Source: Hydra vulgaris (taxonomy: Eukaryota; Cnidaria; Hydrozoa; Anthoathecata; Hydridae). From it: a DNA stretch of 64,000 nucleotides. Location of the stretch: positions 40,032,501 through 40,096,500 of the forward strand of contig NC_088927.1 in NCBI RefSeq assembly GCF_038396675.1. Reading direction: 5' to 3'. Every line of letters begins with the position of its first letter. Within the stretch, counting starts at the first letter, position 1. Positions 1 through 12,239 of the stretch are shown piece by piece. Below the pieces are notes generated by a model, which was not told the origin of the DNA, searched no databases, and was given only the letters and a program-made list of their open reading frames with translations. A program made the position numbers and the translations under genes.

Positions 1-99
1 AAGCTTTCTGGGATCGAAATGCGGACAAACAAAAGGTTGTATCTAGATCATATCCCACTCGCAACAGTTTTATTTTATTAGTATTTTGCCGAACAATGC

Positions 100-248
100 A
101 ACATTGAACTGGAATGCTGCTTCTCCGAACCAAAACCTTCTGTCAATGTGTATTCACTTCACTGTCCCTATCCCTATATCAGTTGTTGTATATACACTCT
201 ACTGCGCCTAACCCTAAATCAGTAGATATATGTACACTCACTGCCTAG
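100..248 (+). repeat. Dispersed repeat, 'ctgccaaaccctaaaccc...gtcaatgta' family, diverged copy
   Basis: The text carries the phrases ccaaaaccttctgtcaatgt, cactgtccctatccctat and cctaaccctaaatcagtag. Close variants recur at 2315-2420, 11780-11915 and 20488-20735. It is a dispersed non-coding family; no terminal repeats were seen on this copy. Confidence 0.5.
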
Positions 249-470
249 TTGACTACCCTGGTCGGCAAATTACTAAACTCATCAAAATCATTGCGAGTGG
301 GGTATAATCTAGACACAACCCAAAAAAAACAAAATGCAAAGAAACTAAATACCAATTCTGAAGAAAATGTGAGTAAAAGTGCAATAAAACAATGTTATAA
401 GGATTTATTCTCATCAGATTCTTGCTACCTTGAACGTTTGCCAGCTGGTGTAATTTTAAAAAGTAAATAA

Positions 471-2010
471 TAATAATAATAAATAAAGATTCGATGACAA
501 ACTTGGAAAAAAAGGATAAAAGAAAAGTAAAGCTTTCGAAATTATATATTTAAAAAAAAAGTTTACAGCTTGCAGATTTTCTTGTCGAAAATGAATGAAA
601 ATAATGTTATGAAAATAAAATTAATAGATGCAAATAATATGTATAATCATTATAACAAAGAAATTTGTAAACTCTTCATTTGTTCTGATATAAATACTGA
701 ATGCAGCATTGTTGTTTTTAATACTGGAAATAGCTATGATTTTATTGTTGATTTTCTGTATCATTAAGTCCTTTATTATATGAACATGAAAAATGTAATT
801 TTATCCCTTTAATAAATCTCAATTTTCAACCTTTATGACTTTTTTGGACCAATAAATTTCAGCTCAAGGAGTGTGAGGGTTAAAGCAAAGTCTTAATAGT
901 TATCTGTAAAAAGGCATAAGTATGTATTAAATTTTATATCAGTGTAGCATTAGTGATGTGGCTTTATTTCAGAAGTGTGGAATTATGGAATTTATTAACT
1001 TTCAAGATTATTTTCTTGTTTATAAAAAGATTTGCTTTTACAGAAACAAGCAACTATTTATACTGCACTATTTTTAAGTGTGTGAAAAGTTTTTAAAAGA
1101 AGAGGCCATCCAATCAAAAAGAATTGAAAAATAGCGCTTGATTTTGAACGTGTCAATAAACATATTTATCTAGATTTGAATTAAAATAAACAATTCAATC
1201 AAAAGTTTAGACTATTTGATGGAGTAATGCTTTATTTTTAGGCACTAGCATATTAATTAGTTTGTTACTTCATAATTGGTAAACTTTTAACAATACTTGT
1301 GTGCTTGAATATCTTTGTAAAATTTAAATTTTGTTTTTACAGATTTAACTATTTATTTTTTTCGCTAATTGCATTTTTTTCACTTTTTTTTCTATGTGGG
1401 TATAATTCCTTTGTGTAATCCTTATACAAGTACTAATACAAAAAAAAGTAAATTTAAAAAGATTAAAAACCATTTTAAACAAATTTTTTAGAGTTGGAAT
1501 TTAAGCTTTCTTAAAAATTATGGCTTAAAACTTATTCATAAACATTTTTGTAAATATGTGTATGTATTATATTTGGTCTCAACTTTAAAAAGGAATTTAT
1601 ATACTTATTATCTAAATATATTTTTAATATTTTTATTTTAAAAATATCATTTTAATAGTCAATGTTTAGAGAGCTGGTTAATATTTTTCTGACTTTTTCA
1701 AATTCTTTTTGTTTAAGAAGGAGGGGTAATTAGTTAAATTTTGGAAAATATACCTACCCTGAGCCTATATAAATTCATTTAATTCATTCGTTTATTAAAT
1801 TTCATTGCTAAAGAAAATTGATAAACCTACTCTACTGATAAAAATAAAAACTTGGAGTAATCAGGCTTTAAAACTTCAAATTTTAAAATAAATGGTCAAA
1901 ATGAAAACATTCATTGTAATCAGCTCTTAAAAATTCACAAACACTTAACAAGAAGTCAAAAAGTTATTGAGAGTTTGTATTGAAAACTGAATATTGTATT
2001 GTTGTTGTTA
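471..2010. other. AT-rich intergenic DNA, nothing recognised
   Basis: Only short open frames without family resemblance (for example 570-767) are present. No promoter, RNA gene or repeat structure could be supported. Confidence 0.5.
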
Positions 2011-2711
2011 TACATTTTTGAATAGTGTCGAAAAATGATCTTCAGAATAATGTCGAATATATTAGAAAGGTCTAATGTTGCAAAAAAAAAGTGTTGAAAA
2101 TGAGTTTAATGAATAGTGTCGAAAACAACAACAAAAAAAGGAATAGTGTCGCAAATGAATTTAATGAATAGTGTCATAAACAAAAAAAAGAAATAATGTC
2201 GCAAATAGTAAAAATGGAATAGTGTCGCAAATAGTTAATGTCAGCAGTTGCTTACTTGTTTACTCGTTTACAGAGTGAAAAAAAAAAAATAATAAAGAAT
2301 AATGAAAGAAAAGATTGCTACCAGACCCCAAACCCTCAGTCGATGTAGTGGAACTCCTTTGCGACAGCAGGTTATAAGATAGTTGATGTATGTACTGAAG
2401 CCCCCCGGCAGCAGGTTATTTTAGTATTTAAACACACATTTATCATTTTTATATTTTTGTTACTAGTCATTAAACTCCTTTAGGACATTAATCCTATTTC
2501 TATTTTTGACACTATTCATTAAATTTATTTGCGACACTATTCTTTTTTTTTGTTTTCGACACTATTCATTAAACTCCTTTGCGACATTATTCCTTTTTTT
2601 ATTTTAGACACTATTCATTAAATTCATTTGCGACATTGTTCCTTATACTGTTATTCGACAATCAATAATGCGACACTTTGCGACACTTTTCCTTTTTTAA
2701 CATTTTTGACA
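2011..2711. mobile_element. Foldback element with arms built of 'gaatagtgtcg' repeats
   Basis: The left arm (about 2011-2245) repeats gaatagtgtcgcaaatgaat and relatives on the + strand. The right arm (about 2490-2711) carries the reverse complement, for example gacactattcattaaa and gcgacactattc. The spacer 2246-2490 holds a copy of the dispersed family (ccccaaaccctcagtcgatg). The phrase aactcctttgcgaca occurs both in spacer and right arm, so arms and spacer probably share an origin. No coding capacity. Inferred to be a non-autonomous foldback element; no target duplication identified. Confidence 0.6.
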
Positions 2712-2842
2712 AGCAAATTTTGGTTTAATTTATTCAATATATGCGTGACGAAAGCCAAACGTACTCTATTTAAGAATCGCGCTTTTTTTAAAAAAAAACA
2801 ATAAAACGCTCAAATCTTTAAATGTAACTTTTACTGACATTC

Positions 2843-3092
2843 AGAGGCGATTCTACGAAGAAAATGAGAGGGAGGGGGGTAAGGGCAGGTGAATCCTTAA
2901 AAAGTACCGACTGGACTAATTATTAATAATAAAAAAAGTTCTCAAAACTAAAATTCACCCAATTGAATTGTATCAAACTCGACTAGCCGACTAAATTCGT
3001 TAAAATACCGACTATAACTTTAAATTCACCTTATACGGGAGGAGGAGGGGGGGGGGGTATAGGGGACACCGCCCCTTCCCTAAATCGCCTCT
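2843..3092. mobile_element. Small MITE with 10-bp TIR agaggcgatt
   Basis: agaggcgatt at 2843-2852 is mirrored by aatcgcctct at 3083-3092. The roughly 250-bp interior is non-coding with G-rich runs at both ends (gagggaggggggtaaggg and a poly-G tract near 3041-3057). Size and structure fit a MITE; superfamily unknown. Confidence 0.55.
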
Positions 3093-4019
3093 CCTTATGT
3101 TACTTTTGTGAAACAACAAAAAGTAGATATTTTCCGAGTTAGCTTGTCTTTTGAGCTTGTGTTTAACATATTTCTAGCTATTACTTCTCTCACTACGATG
3201 TAAAACATTCACAAAATACATCTTATAAAATCTTTTTCAGATTGACAAGTTTTATTGTGTATTATTTTTGAAGAGTGTTTTGAAGAAACAAAGATTTTTT
3301 ATGTGTAAAGATTGCATACAAAGTGGCGAGTGAGTCTTAAGTCTTAAAAGCACTTATTTAAACATAGCGGTGGAATTTATGACCTCGAATTTATTAGTTC
3401 TTTGCTAACTATATTTTTAAATAGTTCAAATTTAGAAAAAAAAAATTCTTTACATTATGCTTTTCATTAATCAATATCGTCTTTAAATCAAGAAAAAATT
3501 GTAAAATACTAATAAATATTCAATCAAATTTTGTTATATAAAATTTTATAGTTTTCAGTAACGTGTAAGTCAATTTAATAGATATTGAGAAATGCCCCAT
3601 CACCTTTAGGGATGGGGGTGCAAATTACAGGATAAAACAGTTTTAGAAGACTTTGAAAACAGATTATCATAGTTGTTACTTAAAGTTATCATAAAAAAAC
3701 TTAACAAAGTACCGAAATAAGTGTTTTTCAAAGAGAGCTTCAAAGAGAGCTTTTTAAAATCTTTATAATCTGCTTCACAATAAAGGACATTTTACCATAA
3801 AGTTGTCCATAACAACTGCCTAAATAAGACAAGTTTTTACTCATTAATTATAAAATAACATTTTTTTGAAAATTTCCAAAATTTCCAAAATTTCCGGAAA
3901 GTTATTGGAAATTTTTAGTTTTCATGCAATAAAATCTAAAATAAAAATCTGCGTAAAAATTAACTGTTATTTTTAAATTTGCTATATAGTTTTGCGTATT
4001 GATTATTATATACCATTAT
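3093..4019. other. AT-rich intergenic DNA
   Basis: No gene or repeat family recognised apart from a tiny run of three aaaatttcc units near 3868-3896. Confidence 0.45.
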
Positions 4020-4139
4020 GATATACTTTTGAAAAACCATTACGATATACTTTTGAAAAACTATTATAATATACTTTTGAAAAACCGTTTTGATATATTT
4101 TTGAAAAACCATTATGATATATTTTTGAAAAAAAATCCT
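4020..4139 (+). repeat. 24-bp minisatellite, five units
   Basis: Five consecutive variants of gatatacttttgaaaaacca plus four bases follow each other with a 24-nt period. Later units change tact to tatt. The period is a multiple of three but frequent stops exclude coding. Confidence 0.75.
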
Positions 4140-4301
4140 TATGATGTTTTTAGAGTCTGATGTTTAAGATTCTCTACCCTTACAAATATTTTATTTAAAA
4201 ATTTTTAAATCCAGTATTATTTTGCTCTATGGAACACTTTTGGGAACACCAGTTGATATTTTTAAAAAAAAGTTGTTTTAAAGGTCACTGTAATATCCAG
4301 A

Positions 4302-4660
4302 GGCGGATCCAGCATTTTTTAGTGTTTGAGAAAGCCAACATCCAGAAATAGAGCAAACTCCAAACGTTCCAATATTTATAATTATGTCAAATACTATTTG
4401 ACAAATAAGGATGATTCGCAAAAACTTGCGATGATGGGAGCTTGGGAAAAAAAAAGCTCTAAAATTTTAGCACTTTTCCCCCATCCCCGCCAGGTTTAAA
4501 CTTTAGAGCAACAAGTTAATAAAATATTAAAATATTTTTTTTTTTACTATTCTCACCTAGACTTATATTAATTGATCATTTTTAAGTTTTATAGTATAAT
4601 CACTCAGCGTTCAAAAGTTATGATCATATAAAATTTGTAACCCCCTCAAACTGTATTTAT
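4302..4660 (+). repeat. Dispersed repeat R1 (starts ggcggatccagca), copy 1
   Basis: This roughly 360-bp block matches 35155-35470 over its length. Shared landmarks are gatccagca at the start, gagcaacaagttRatRaaat in the middle, then tcagcgttcaaaaRttatga and ccccctcaaactg near the end. The ggatccag edge resembles the termini of the MITE at 54158, suggesting a DNA-element origin. A more diverged copy lies at 49120-49400. Confidence 0.7.
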
Positions 4661-4907
4661 CAATTTTTAATTTACAGAACCATATATTATTGGAAAAAAT
4701 TGTGTGGTTTATAATAAAGTTAATTATATAATCTGTTGTTAACATTATGTAAAAAATTTGAAAATAATTTGCAAACAAAGAAAACCTTTATTTTTTTCTT
4801 TCGAATCCGAACCTTATCTATAATGCTACACAGCTTTTATATTTAACACATAGTATTACAGTCGAATATTATGAATGCATATCCTATAAATTTCCTTTTC
4901 ATTTTAG

Positions 4908-5039
4908 ATGAAGTCTTCAATGTCAGGTGCAACTAAACAAAAAGAGGTGGCAACAACAAAAGATGCAATCAGCAAACTTCCCAAACAAAATTGCTCTAAT
5001 GATGCGAAAGTCATTCATTCATTGAGATATTGCAAATGA
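4908..5039 (+). other. Possible short exon or exon fragment, 43 codons
   Basis: A pyrimidine-rich acceptor-like stretch (tttccttttcattttag, ending 4907) precedes ATG at 4908. The frame is open for 43 codons and ends in TGA at 5037-5039. It begins MKSSMSGATKQKEV and includes TTKDAISKL, loosely like the start of SNF7/CHMP4-type ESCRT-III proteins, but the resemblance stops after about ten residues. It could be the end of an upstream gene, a gene fragment, or chance. Confidence 0.2.
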
Positions 5040-5281
5040 TCATCCTAACACAGCATGTGTGTACGCTACAATTTCACCATTCACTTTTGTTACTTGTGAC
5101 TAGGGCTGTCGAAAATTGTGAAAATGTCTGCCCGGGTACCTTTTGAAGGAACGTGTACCCGTTAAAAATACAATATTCTATATAAAAGTTTTACTGACTT
5201 AAACAGTCAATAAAAACTTTTCATTCAACAACCTTATTTATTTAAATTCGTTCTTTTTCACTTATATCTAAGTTTTATTTT

Positions 5282-5373
5282 ACACTTTAGGTGTCCAGGC
5301 TAGTACCACCTTAGGTGGTACTAGGTCACACTTTACTAACATACACTTTAGGTGTCCAGCTAGTACCACCTTA
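5282..5373. repeat. Duplicated 31-32-bp block with an internal palindrome
   Basis: acactttaggtgtccaggct plus tagtaccacctta occurs at about 5282-5313 and again, with one base deleted, at 5342-5373. Between them the text folds as agtaccacct / aggtggtact (about 5303-5323). Confidence 0.6.
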
Positions 5374-5565
5374 AACAAGTCCCAATCGACAAAACAAAAT
5401 AAACCGAATACTACCATAAATACTACCGACAAAACATAATGAACCGAATTTATCTGAAGAAGTATATTGTCGAAATGTCTGGCTGTCTACGATGTCTGTC
5501 TGTTTTTAAATGAAAAGCGTGTTTCACAGGCGCGCGTACATTATAGCGAATTTGAATAATAAAAT

Positions 5566-5580
5566 TTTTTGTTTTTTCAG
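5566..5580 (+). other. Splice acceptor upstream of the LRR start codon
   Basis: The run ttttttgttttttcag ends at 5580, 78 nt before the ATG at 5659. The intervening 5' leader contains in-frame stops. It is either the 3' end of a 5'-UTR intron or a spliced-leader addition site; Hydra is known to trans-splice leaders onto some mRNAs. No upstream exon was recognised, so the two cannot be told apart here. Confidence 0.45.
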
Positions 5581-5658
5581 AACTTATTCTTTTTATGTTT
5601 ATTTTTATTTGATGAAGTAAGATACTGTTAAGTGGGAGAAGAAAAAAAACAAACAATA

Positions 5659-7084
5659 ATGGAAGAAGTTATGGAAGAAGTTCAGAATTTATTTGAAACG
5701 TTCAAAAATGATGAAAGTTGTTTTGAACTTGATATTTCATCTTATGACATAGAGGAAATTCCATATTCTTTATTTAATTTGCCAACCAATAGACTCAAGT
5801 TTCTTATTCTTGACCACAATATCTTAACATCATTGCCTTTTGATATAAATAAGTTGGTTATGTTAAGAAAATTAAGTATTGTTGGTAACGAGTTGACCGA
5901 ATTAAGTCATAGTTTTTCTTCATTATTGTGTTTAGAAGAATTAAATCTTAACGAAAATTTATTGACAGTTCTTCCTTCTGATATTGGAAAATTACAATCT
6001 CTTCAAATATTTTCTGCAATTGGAAATAATCTAAGATCTCTACCACCTAGTATAACACAGCTTGAATCATTAAAAGAGCTGCATCTCGATGAAAACAAAA
6101 TATCCTATCTTCCTTCTAAATTTAGTGGTTTAAAGTCATTAATTGTATTAGACATTCTAAATAATTGCTTGGAAGAACTTCCTATAGATATAGGGAGTGT
6201 TAAAACTCTGCAAATTTTAAACTGCAATGGTAACTTGCTTAGATCACTCCCTGACAGTTTTTCCAATTTATTATCACTCAAGTTTCTTGATCTTGGTAGT
6301 AATAACATAGATGAATTACCAGAAACTTTGAGTTGTGCAAAAACTATTGAAAAGCTTTTTTTAGAAAATAATATGTTGAAAATAGTACCATTGTGGTTTC
6401 ATGAATTACAAAATTTAGAAGAACTTTCAATACATGATAACGAATTGCAACATCAACCCTTTGACAATTTGTTTTGTAAAAGTTGTTTGAAATTAAAGAA
6501 ATTAGAAGCAGGAGCAAATTTTATTTTTTCCTTGCCACCACACTTTGGATCATTAACAAATTTGGATTACTTGCACCTAGGGAGCACAAAAAATGAACTT
6601 GAACGCAGCCATTTCCAAAATGGAAACTGGATTACAACATTGCCTGATTCATTTTGTGAACTTTTTAAGTTAAAAAAGTTGAATATAAATGAAAATCAAA
6701 TCGAACTACTACCTTTACAGTTTGGTGAACTTAAATCATTGACTTGGTTAGATTTGGGTCAGAATATGCTTCGAGTTCTTCCACCTTCATTTTGTGAACT
6801 TACAAACTTAGAGTTTTTGCAACTGTCTAAAAATATGTTAATGGAATTACCTGAAAACTTTGGAAACTTAAAAAACCTCAAAGATTTAAGATTAGATAAT
6901 AATTGTCTCAAAAAATTACCTATATCAATTGAAAATGTTTTGGGTCTTCAATGTTTAGATCTTTTTCACAATAATCTCACAGAAATGCCGATGTTTGTAT
7001 TTAAGTTAAAAAAAATAATTAGGCTAGATTTAGATCAAAATTTATTTCAACTTAGCATTGCAAATGTACCAAAAATTCTACCAA
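5659..7084 (+). CDS. LRR protein (SHOC2/PIRL-type repeats), exon 1 of 3
   Basis: This exon encodes residues 1-475 and the first base of codon 476. The first ATG after the in-frame TAA at 5629-5631 is at 5659; the GTG at 5632 is not a plausible eukaryotic start. After about 30 residues the protein is a run of roughly 17 leucine-rich repeats of about 23 residues with the SHOC2/Ras-group pattern LxxLxLxxNxLxxLPxxIxxL, for example LKELHLDENKISYLP and LTWLDLGQNMLRVLPP. One repeat near residues 300-335 is longer and irregular. No signal peptide or membrane segment is visible, so an intracellular scaffold or adaptor role is inferred from the repeat class only. The exon ends at cca-a before the strong donor GTAAGT (7085-7090). 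The frame runs on to 7155 but that part is intronic. I do not recognise the orthologue. Confidence 0.85.
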
Positions 7085-7178
7085 GTAAGTTTTTTTTTGT
7101 TGGGATATTTAAAATAAAAAGTAAAATTTATATGATTTATACAGGCTTCAGTTAAGTGTATTCTGTATGCCATATTCT

Positions 7179-7808
7179 CAGCATTAGAATTACCTATTGG
7201 GCAACTAGGCTGTAGCCTAGTGCCTCGCGATTTTGGGGGCCCTGAAATGGGTTTAAAGAATGTTTGCTTGGGTTTTTAGAGAGCTAATAAAAAAGATTAC
7301 TTTCATAATTGTAATGGCTGCTACACAAAAATTCCCTCAGGACATTTATCAGTATTTTGTAAAGTTTATTTGCACAATTTTTTATATTTATTTTAATCCG
7401 CCTTCCCAAGACCACTGCAGTCGAGGATGCTGCTTTAGTTGTGGTTACTACTTACAACTCTATAACTCCAAAACATGAACCTTGACAAACAAGGCCGCTG
7501 TGCTGAGAAACAAATTGAGCATGGTACTACCAGGGATGTGGTGGGGATTGAACTCAAAATTACTTATAAGGCAAGCGCTCTACCTCTACACCAGTACTAT
7601 TGCAACACTAATACCTTGGAGAAGAATTCATTAGGAACGAATTCTAGAACAAATCTATATGCAAGCCATTGTGCTAAACTAAAAAATTGAAGATACAAAA
7701 GCAAACCATGAACTGTTTAATGCTATATATACCATAGTTTTTCATTCAAAATATTTTTGAGAGCCCCAAAAATTGATTCAGTCCAGGGCCTTGGTAAATT
7801 CAGTCCTG
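7179..7808. mobile_element. Non-autonomous hAT-type element with 8-bp target duplication
   Basis: The left end cagcattagaattacc (from 7179) and the reverse complement of the right end, caggactgaatttacc (to 7808), form imperfect TIRs, followed inside by the ggggcccc-type tracts usual in hAT MITEs (gggggccct near 7234; gagccccaaaa near 7760). The flanks catattct (7171-7178) and catatttt (7809-7816) match in 7 of 8 positions, as expected for a hAT 8-bp duplication. It lies about 95 bp downstream of the exon 1 donor. A SINE is nested in it. Confidence 0.7.
7385..7610 (-). mobile_element. tRNA-derived SINE, copy 1
   Basis: Read on the minus strand it starts with a tRNA-like head (box B region gagttcaatccc, near 7545-7556) followed by the same body as the copy at 50288-50530: tggtagtacc, tcaaggttcatg-like text and gagttatagagttg. 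It is more diverged than the other copy. Pol III box A is poorly kept. Confidence 0.65.
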
Positions 7809-7816
7809 CATATTTT

Positions 7817-8956
<1,140 letters not shown>

Positions 8957-10771
8957 GGGCAACTCCATTTTTAATGTTACACGCAGAACAACTCTATCAA
9001 ATATTTGCCTATTTAAACCGTTAATTAAACTTTTAGCTATTTTGTATGAAAGCTGTTAAGTCAAAAGAACAAAATAAGCTAAAAAGTTTTGAGTCTGGCC
9101 AAAAAAGGGCGAATTTATTACTTAAAATGCCACTTAACTTACATTACACAGAAAACAAGGTAAAAAAGTTGCTTCAACTCTTAGGTCAGATTTTTCCAAA
9201 CCAGTAAAGCGGTTTAAACAAGAAACTTTCACAAGATGTTGAGAATTCTATACCAATTTAAAAAATATTTAAAAAATTATCAAAGGTTAGAGGTTAGAGA
9301 TTTATTAGAGGCTAAAGATAATAAACTGGTTTTTTTGATACTATATATTTAACTTACGTTACATGACTTACGTTACCAAGTGATTATTATCATGGATTTT
9401 TTATATCTATTATTAAGAGTTAGAGTTCGTAGCAAAAGAATTGAATTCATTTATTAAAAATAATTAACAAAGGAAGTTTTAAAATACTGGTTGCACTCTT
9501 CCTGAGTGATTTTTCATAACATTTATGTAAATTATCAAATCGAAAACAGTTTTTCTGCAAGACCAAGAGCAACTTAAAAATAATTATTTTAGTATTACAA
9601 CTTTATTGATACTTATTTGAGTCATTTAAATAAGAAAATCTTTGGTTTGTCCAAGTTTTTAATTACACTTCTTATGTTTATGCATATTGCCTTATTTTCA
9701 TTAGGTTGAATTTTTAAAGTGCTGCAAAGTATTTACATTTCAATCTATTAAAATATTTTTAATGTAAAAACTGTTATCACAATTTAGGAGGGCGAGGATT
9801 TCAGGTATATGTGATCATTTATGACAGAAGGGAAGGGGTTAAGAGTTGACAAATATAGGGGGATGTGCTTTATGGATGACCCCCCTTAATTGCATTTATA
9901 AACGATTTGTTTTACTAAAACAAAAACAAAAAAGATTCTAACTGATTTTTTTTTTATTAGGAGAATATATCAAATAAATCTTTTTTTCTTATTATTATCT
10001 AAACAAAAATATTTATATAATTTTTATTTCTATTTTTTTTATGTATATTTATATGTCAACCAAAATAATGAATACATAAACAAAATAAAAAACACTAATA
10101 TAAGTAATTTTAATTAACATTAAAATAAAATAAAAGATTTTTTTTCTAAATTCTCCTCATATAAAAAGTTTCAGTTTAAACCTTGTCAAACCAACACAAT
10201 GAAGTAAGTTTACTTAATGGCGTAATTCATTTTATTAACAAAAAAGCACTAGAACTTTAGTAAATGCATGTAGTTTTAACTTACATTACATAAATTAAAA
10301 TAAAAACTTGCTTTAACTAAGCATCTTTATTCAAAACTTTAAATATAAAAATGTAACATTTAATATTCTTTCGCATATATTATTAAAAAATTTAAGTTTT
10401 TTAACTAAATTTTAGAAAAAAACAAAACTTTATCATGTTTTTGTTAACTTGTGTTACATGAAAATTGCAAAAGTTCTTTTGTTATTTTCTTGAAATATAT
10501 ATATTTAAACATGTTAGCTCCATTTTCATGCTAAATTAATTCCGATTATGCAAATAAATTCATGGTTAAAATAATATTTTACAATTATACTTTTTTTATC
10601 ATGTGACAATGAGAAAAACTTAAAAAAGCATAAAAATGACTTAAATAAATTCATTTTAGTACTAAAGATATATTTTAAATAAACTTTCGTGTGTCTACAT
10701 CATTTGCTAAAAGTAAACGAAAAAGGGAATAAAATTTAACTACTTTTTCATTTTCCGATGTGGAATTGCCC
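8957..10771. mobile_element. 1.8-kb TIR element beside a (TA)n tract, non-coding
   Basis: gggcaactcca at 8957-8967 is mirrored by tggaattgccc at 10761-10771 (10 of 11 positions), and both ends are flanked by tatat, consistent with insertion into TA-rich DNA and a TA duplication. The interior has no transposase-like frame. It carries a repeated 14-mer taacttacRttaca (about 9135, 9350 and 10277; variant taacttgtgttaca at 10445), plus an extra cttacgttac at 9367. These may be transposase-binding sites. The superfamily is open; a TA target would suit Tc1/mariner. Confidence 0.5.
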
Positions 10772-11779
10772 ATATATATAAAGTTAAAGTTAGGATAGGG
10801 TTTGTAGGGTAAAATTGCTGAATATGTACACAAATTGCCATTTCGTACCTAAAATGCTAGCAGTGTAACGCTTCTTAACAAGGCCTGACCTAATTGTTTC
10901 AATATATCTGTCACAAGTATTTGTGGTCTTTGAAAGCAACTTTCTATCAGTTGAAACTTACCCCTTGCAAAGTTGACTTCATTTTCTTGCTAGTTAAAAC
11001 TGACTTCTTGCAAAGTTCACCTGATTTGCTTGCTGAATTAAAATTAGTGAGACTAATTTTAATTCGACTGTTTCTTCTATGGATCTCAGTATTGATGGCT
11101 GCTATCCTTTGATTTACAAATATTCAAATAGTAACATGCTTGGCGTCAACGTATACTTATGCATTAATTCACTTATTTGTCATGAAATCAGGTTTTAATC
11201 CTCTGACCATTCTTTTATGTGTTTCTGCGTAGCACCTATTTTACCACTCAATTTACCTCCTAACTTTTGTATTTCCTAATCTTTTACTTAGTTAACTTTT
11301 TGACTTTTCCAGACAAACCTAATCACTCACCCTAATTCACTTTTTGATACATAGGGCCTAGGTAGCCTCCTGGATAAAGACAGGTACGGAAGTTTTTGTT
11401 CCTTATTATCGGTTTAAAGTAGGGATTACTTTTTTCTATACTTTCAGAATTCCATATATTTCTTTAAAATTTTATTTTATGGAAAGCCAAATAGTTTTTT
11501 GGAAATGTTAACTTTTTTTTTGTTTAACTTTTTTTTTTGTAGCTTTAAGTCATTAAATAATTAAAACAGTTAAGGCATCTTTCGTCAATTAAACAACACT
11601 ATATTTAGTTAATTTATAGGCTTGTGCAACAACTTTTTTCTTATTTGTGTGCTTGTATTTTTTATTAATTGTTTTCACTATTTCACCTAAAAATCTAGTG
11701 TAATTTTTTTTTTTTATGTATATAAAATAATTTGGTTTATAAACCTTATTTAAATTAAAATACTACTCTTTTAATTAAA
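10772..11779. other. Intronic DNA, nothing recognised
   Basis: Short open frames such as 10894-11112 show no family resemblance. Confidence 0.4.
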
Positions 11780-11915
11780 AGAATGCCTGCCAAATCCTAA
11801 ACCCTATGTCAATGTATGTACACTGCACTATGCCTATCTCTATTCAAGTCAGTCAATGTATGATACTCCACTGTGACTATGGCTAAATCTGTCGATTTAT
11901 ATATGCATTGATGCA
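11780..11915 (+). repeat. Dispersed 'gcctgccaaaccctaaaccc' repeat, copy
   Basis: gcctgccaaatcctaaaccc followed by gtcaatgtatgtacactgca and a second sub-unit (cagtcaatgtatgatactcc) relates this to 100-248, 2315-2420 and 20488-20735. Confidence 0.6.
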
Positions 11916-12239
11916 CTTATTCTATGAAACCTTAAAAATTAAAAATAAATGATGAATATATCTATAAATAAACAACAATAATAATTAAAGAAATCACAAA
12001 ATCTTCAAAATAAAGCTATTTTCAAAATTATTAAAATTTAAAAACATAAATTCCAGCGGAAGATTTATACCCATATCTATGTCCACAGCACTATGCTGTT
12101 ATGTTACTTGAATGAAAAATTAAAGTATTTCAACATTTTTTGTGTACAAATAATATATCTATTATATACGTGCATACAAATAATGAGTTTCTTTTCAAAC
12201 ACAAAGTATTCTTAATTATATGAATCGCATTTGTGATTC

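Noticed and set aside
249..767. Short frames of 65-73 codons near the left edge
   Set aside because: Low-complexity, Lys/Asn-rich, no relatives, and similar frames arise by chance in AT-rich DNA.
4908..5039. CHMP4/SNF7 gene
   Set aside because: Only about ten residues resemble the family start; kept as a low-confidence possible exon, not named.
5632..5658. GTG start of the LRR frame
   Set aside because: Animals initiate at ATG; the first ATG in frame is at 5659 after an in-frame TAA.
7085..7155. C-terminal extension of the LRR frame (SKFFFVGIFKIK...)
   Set aside because: It follows a strong GTAAGT donor, and the phase fits the downstream exon, so it is intronic read-through.
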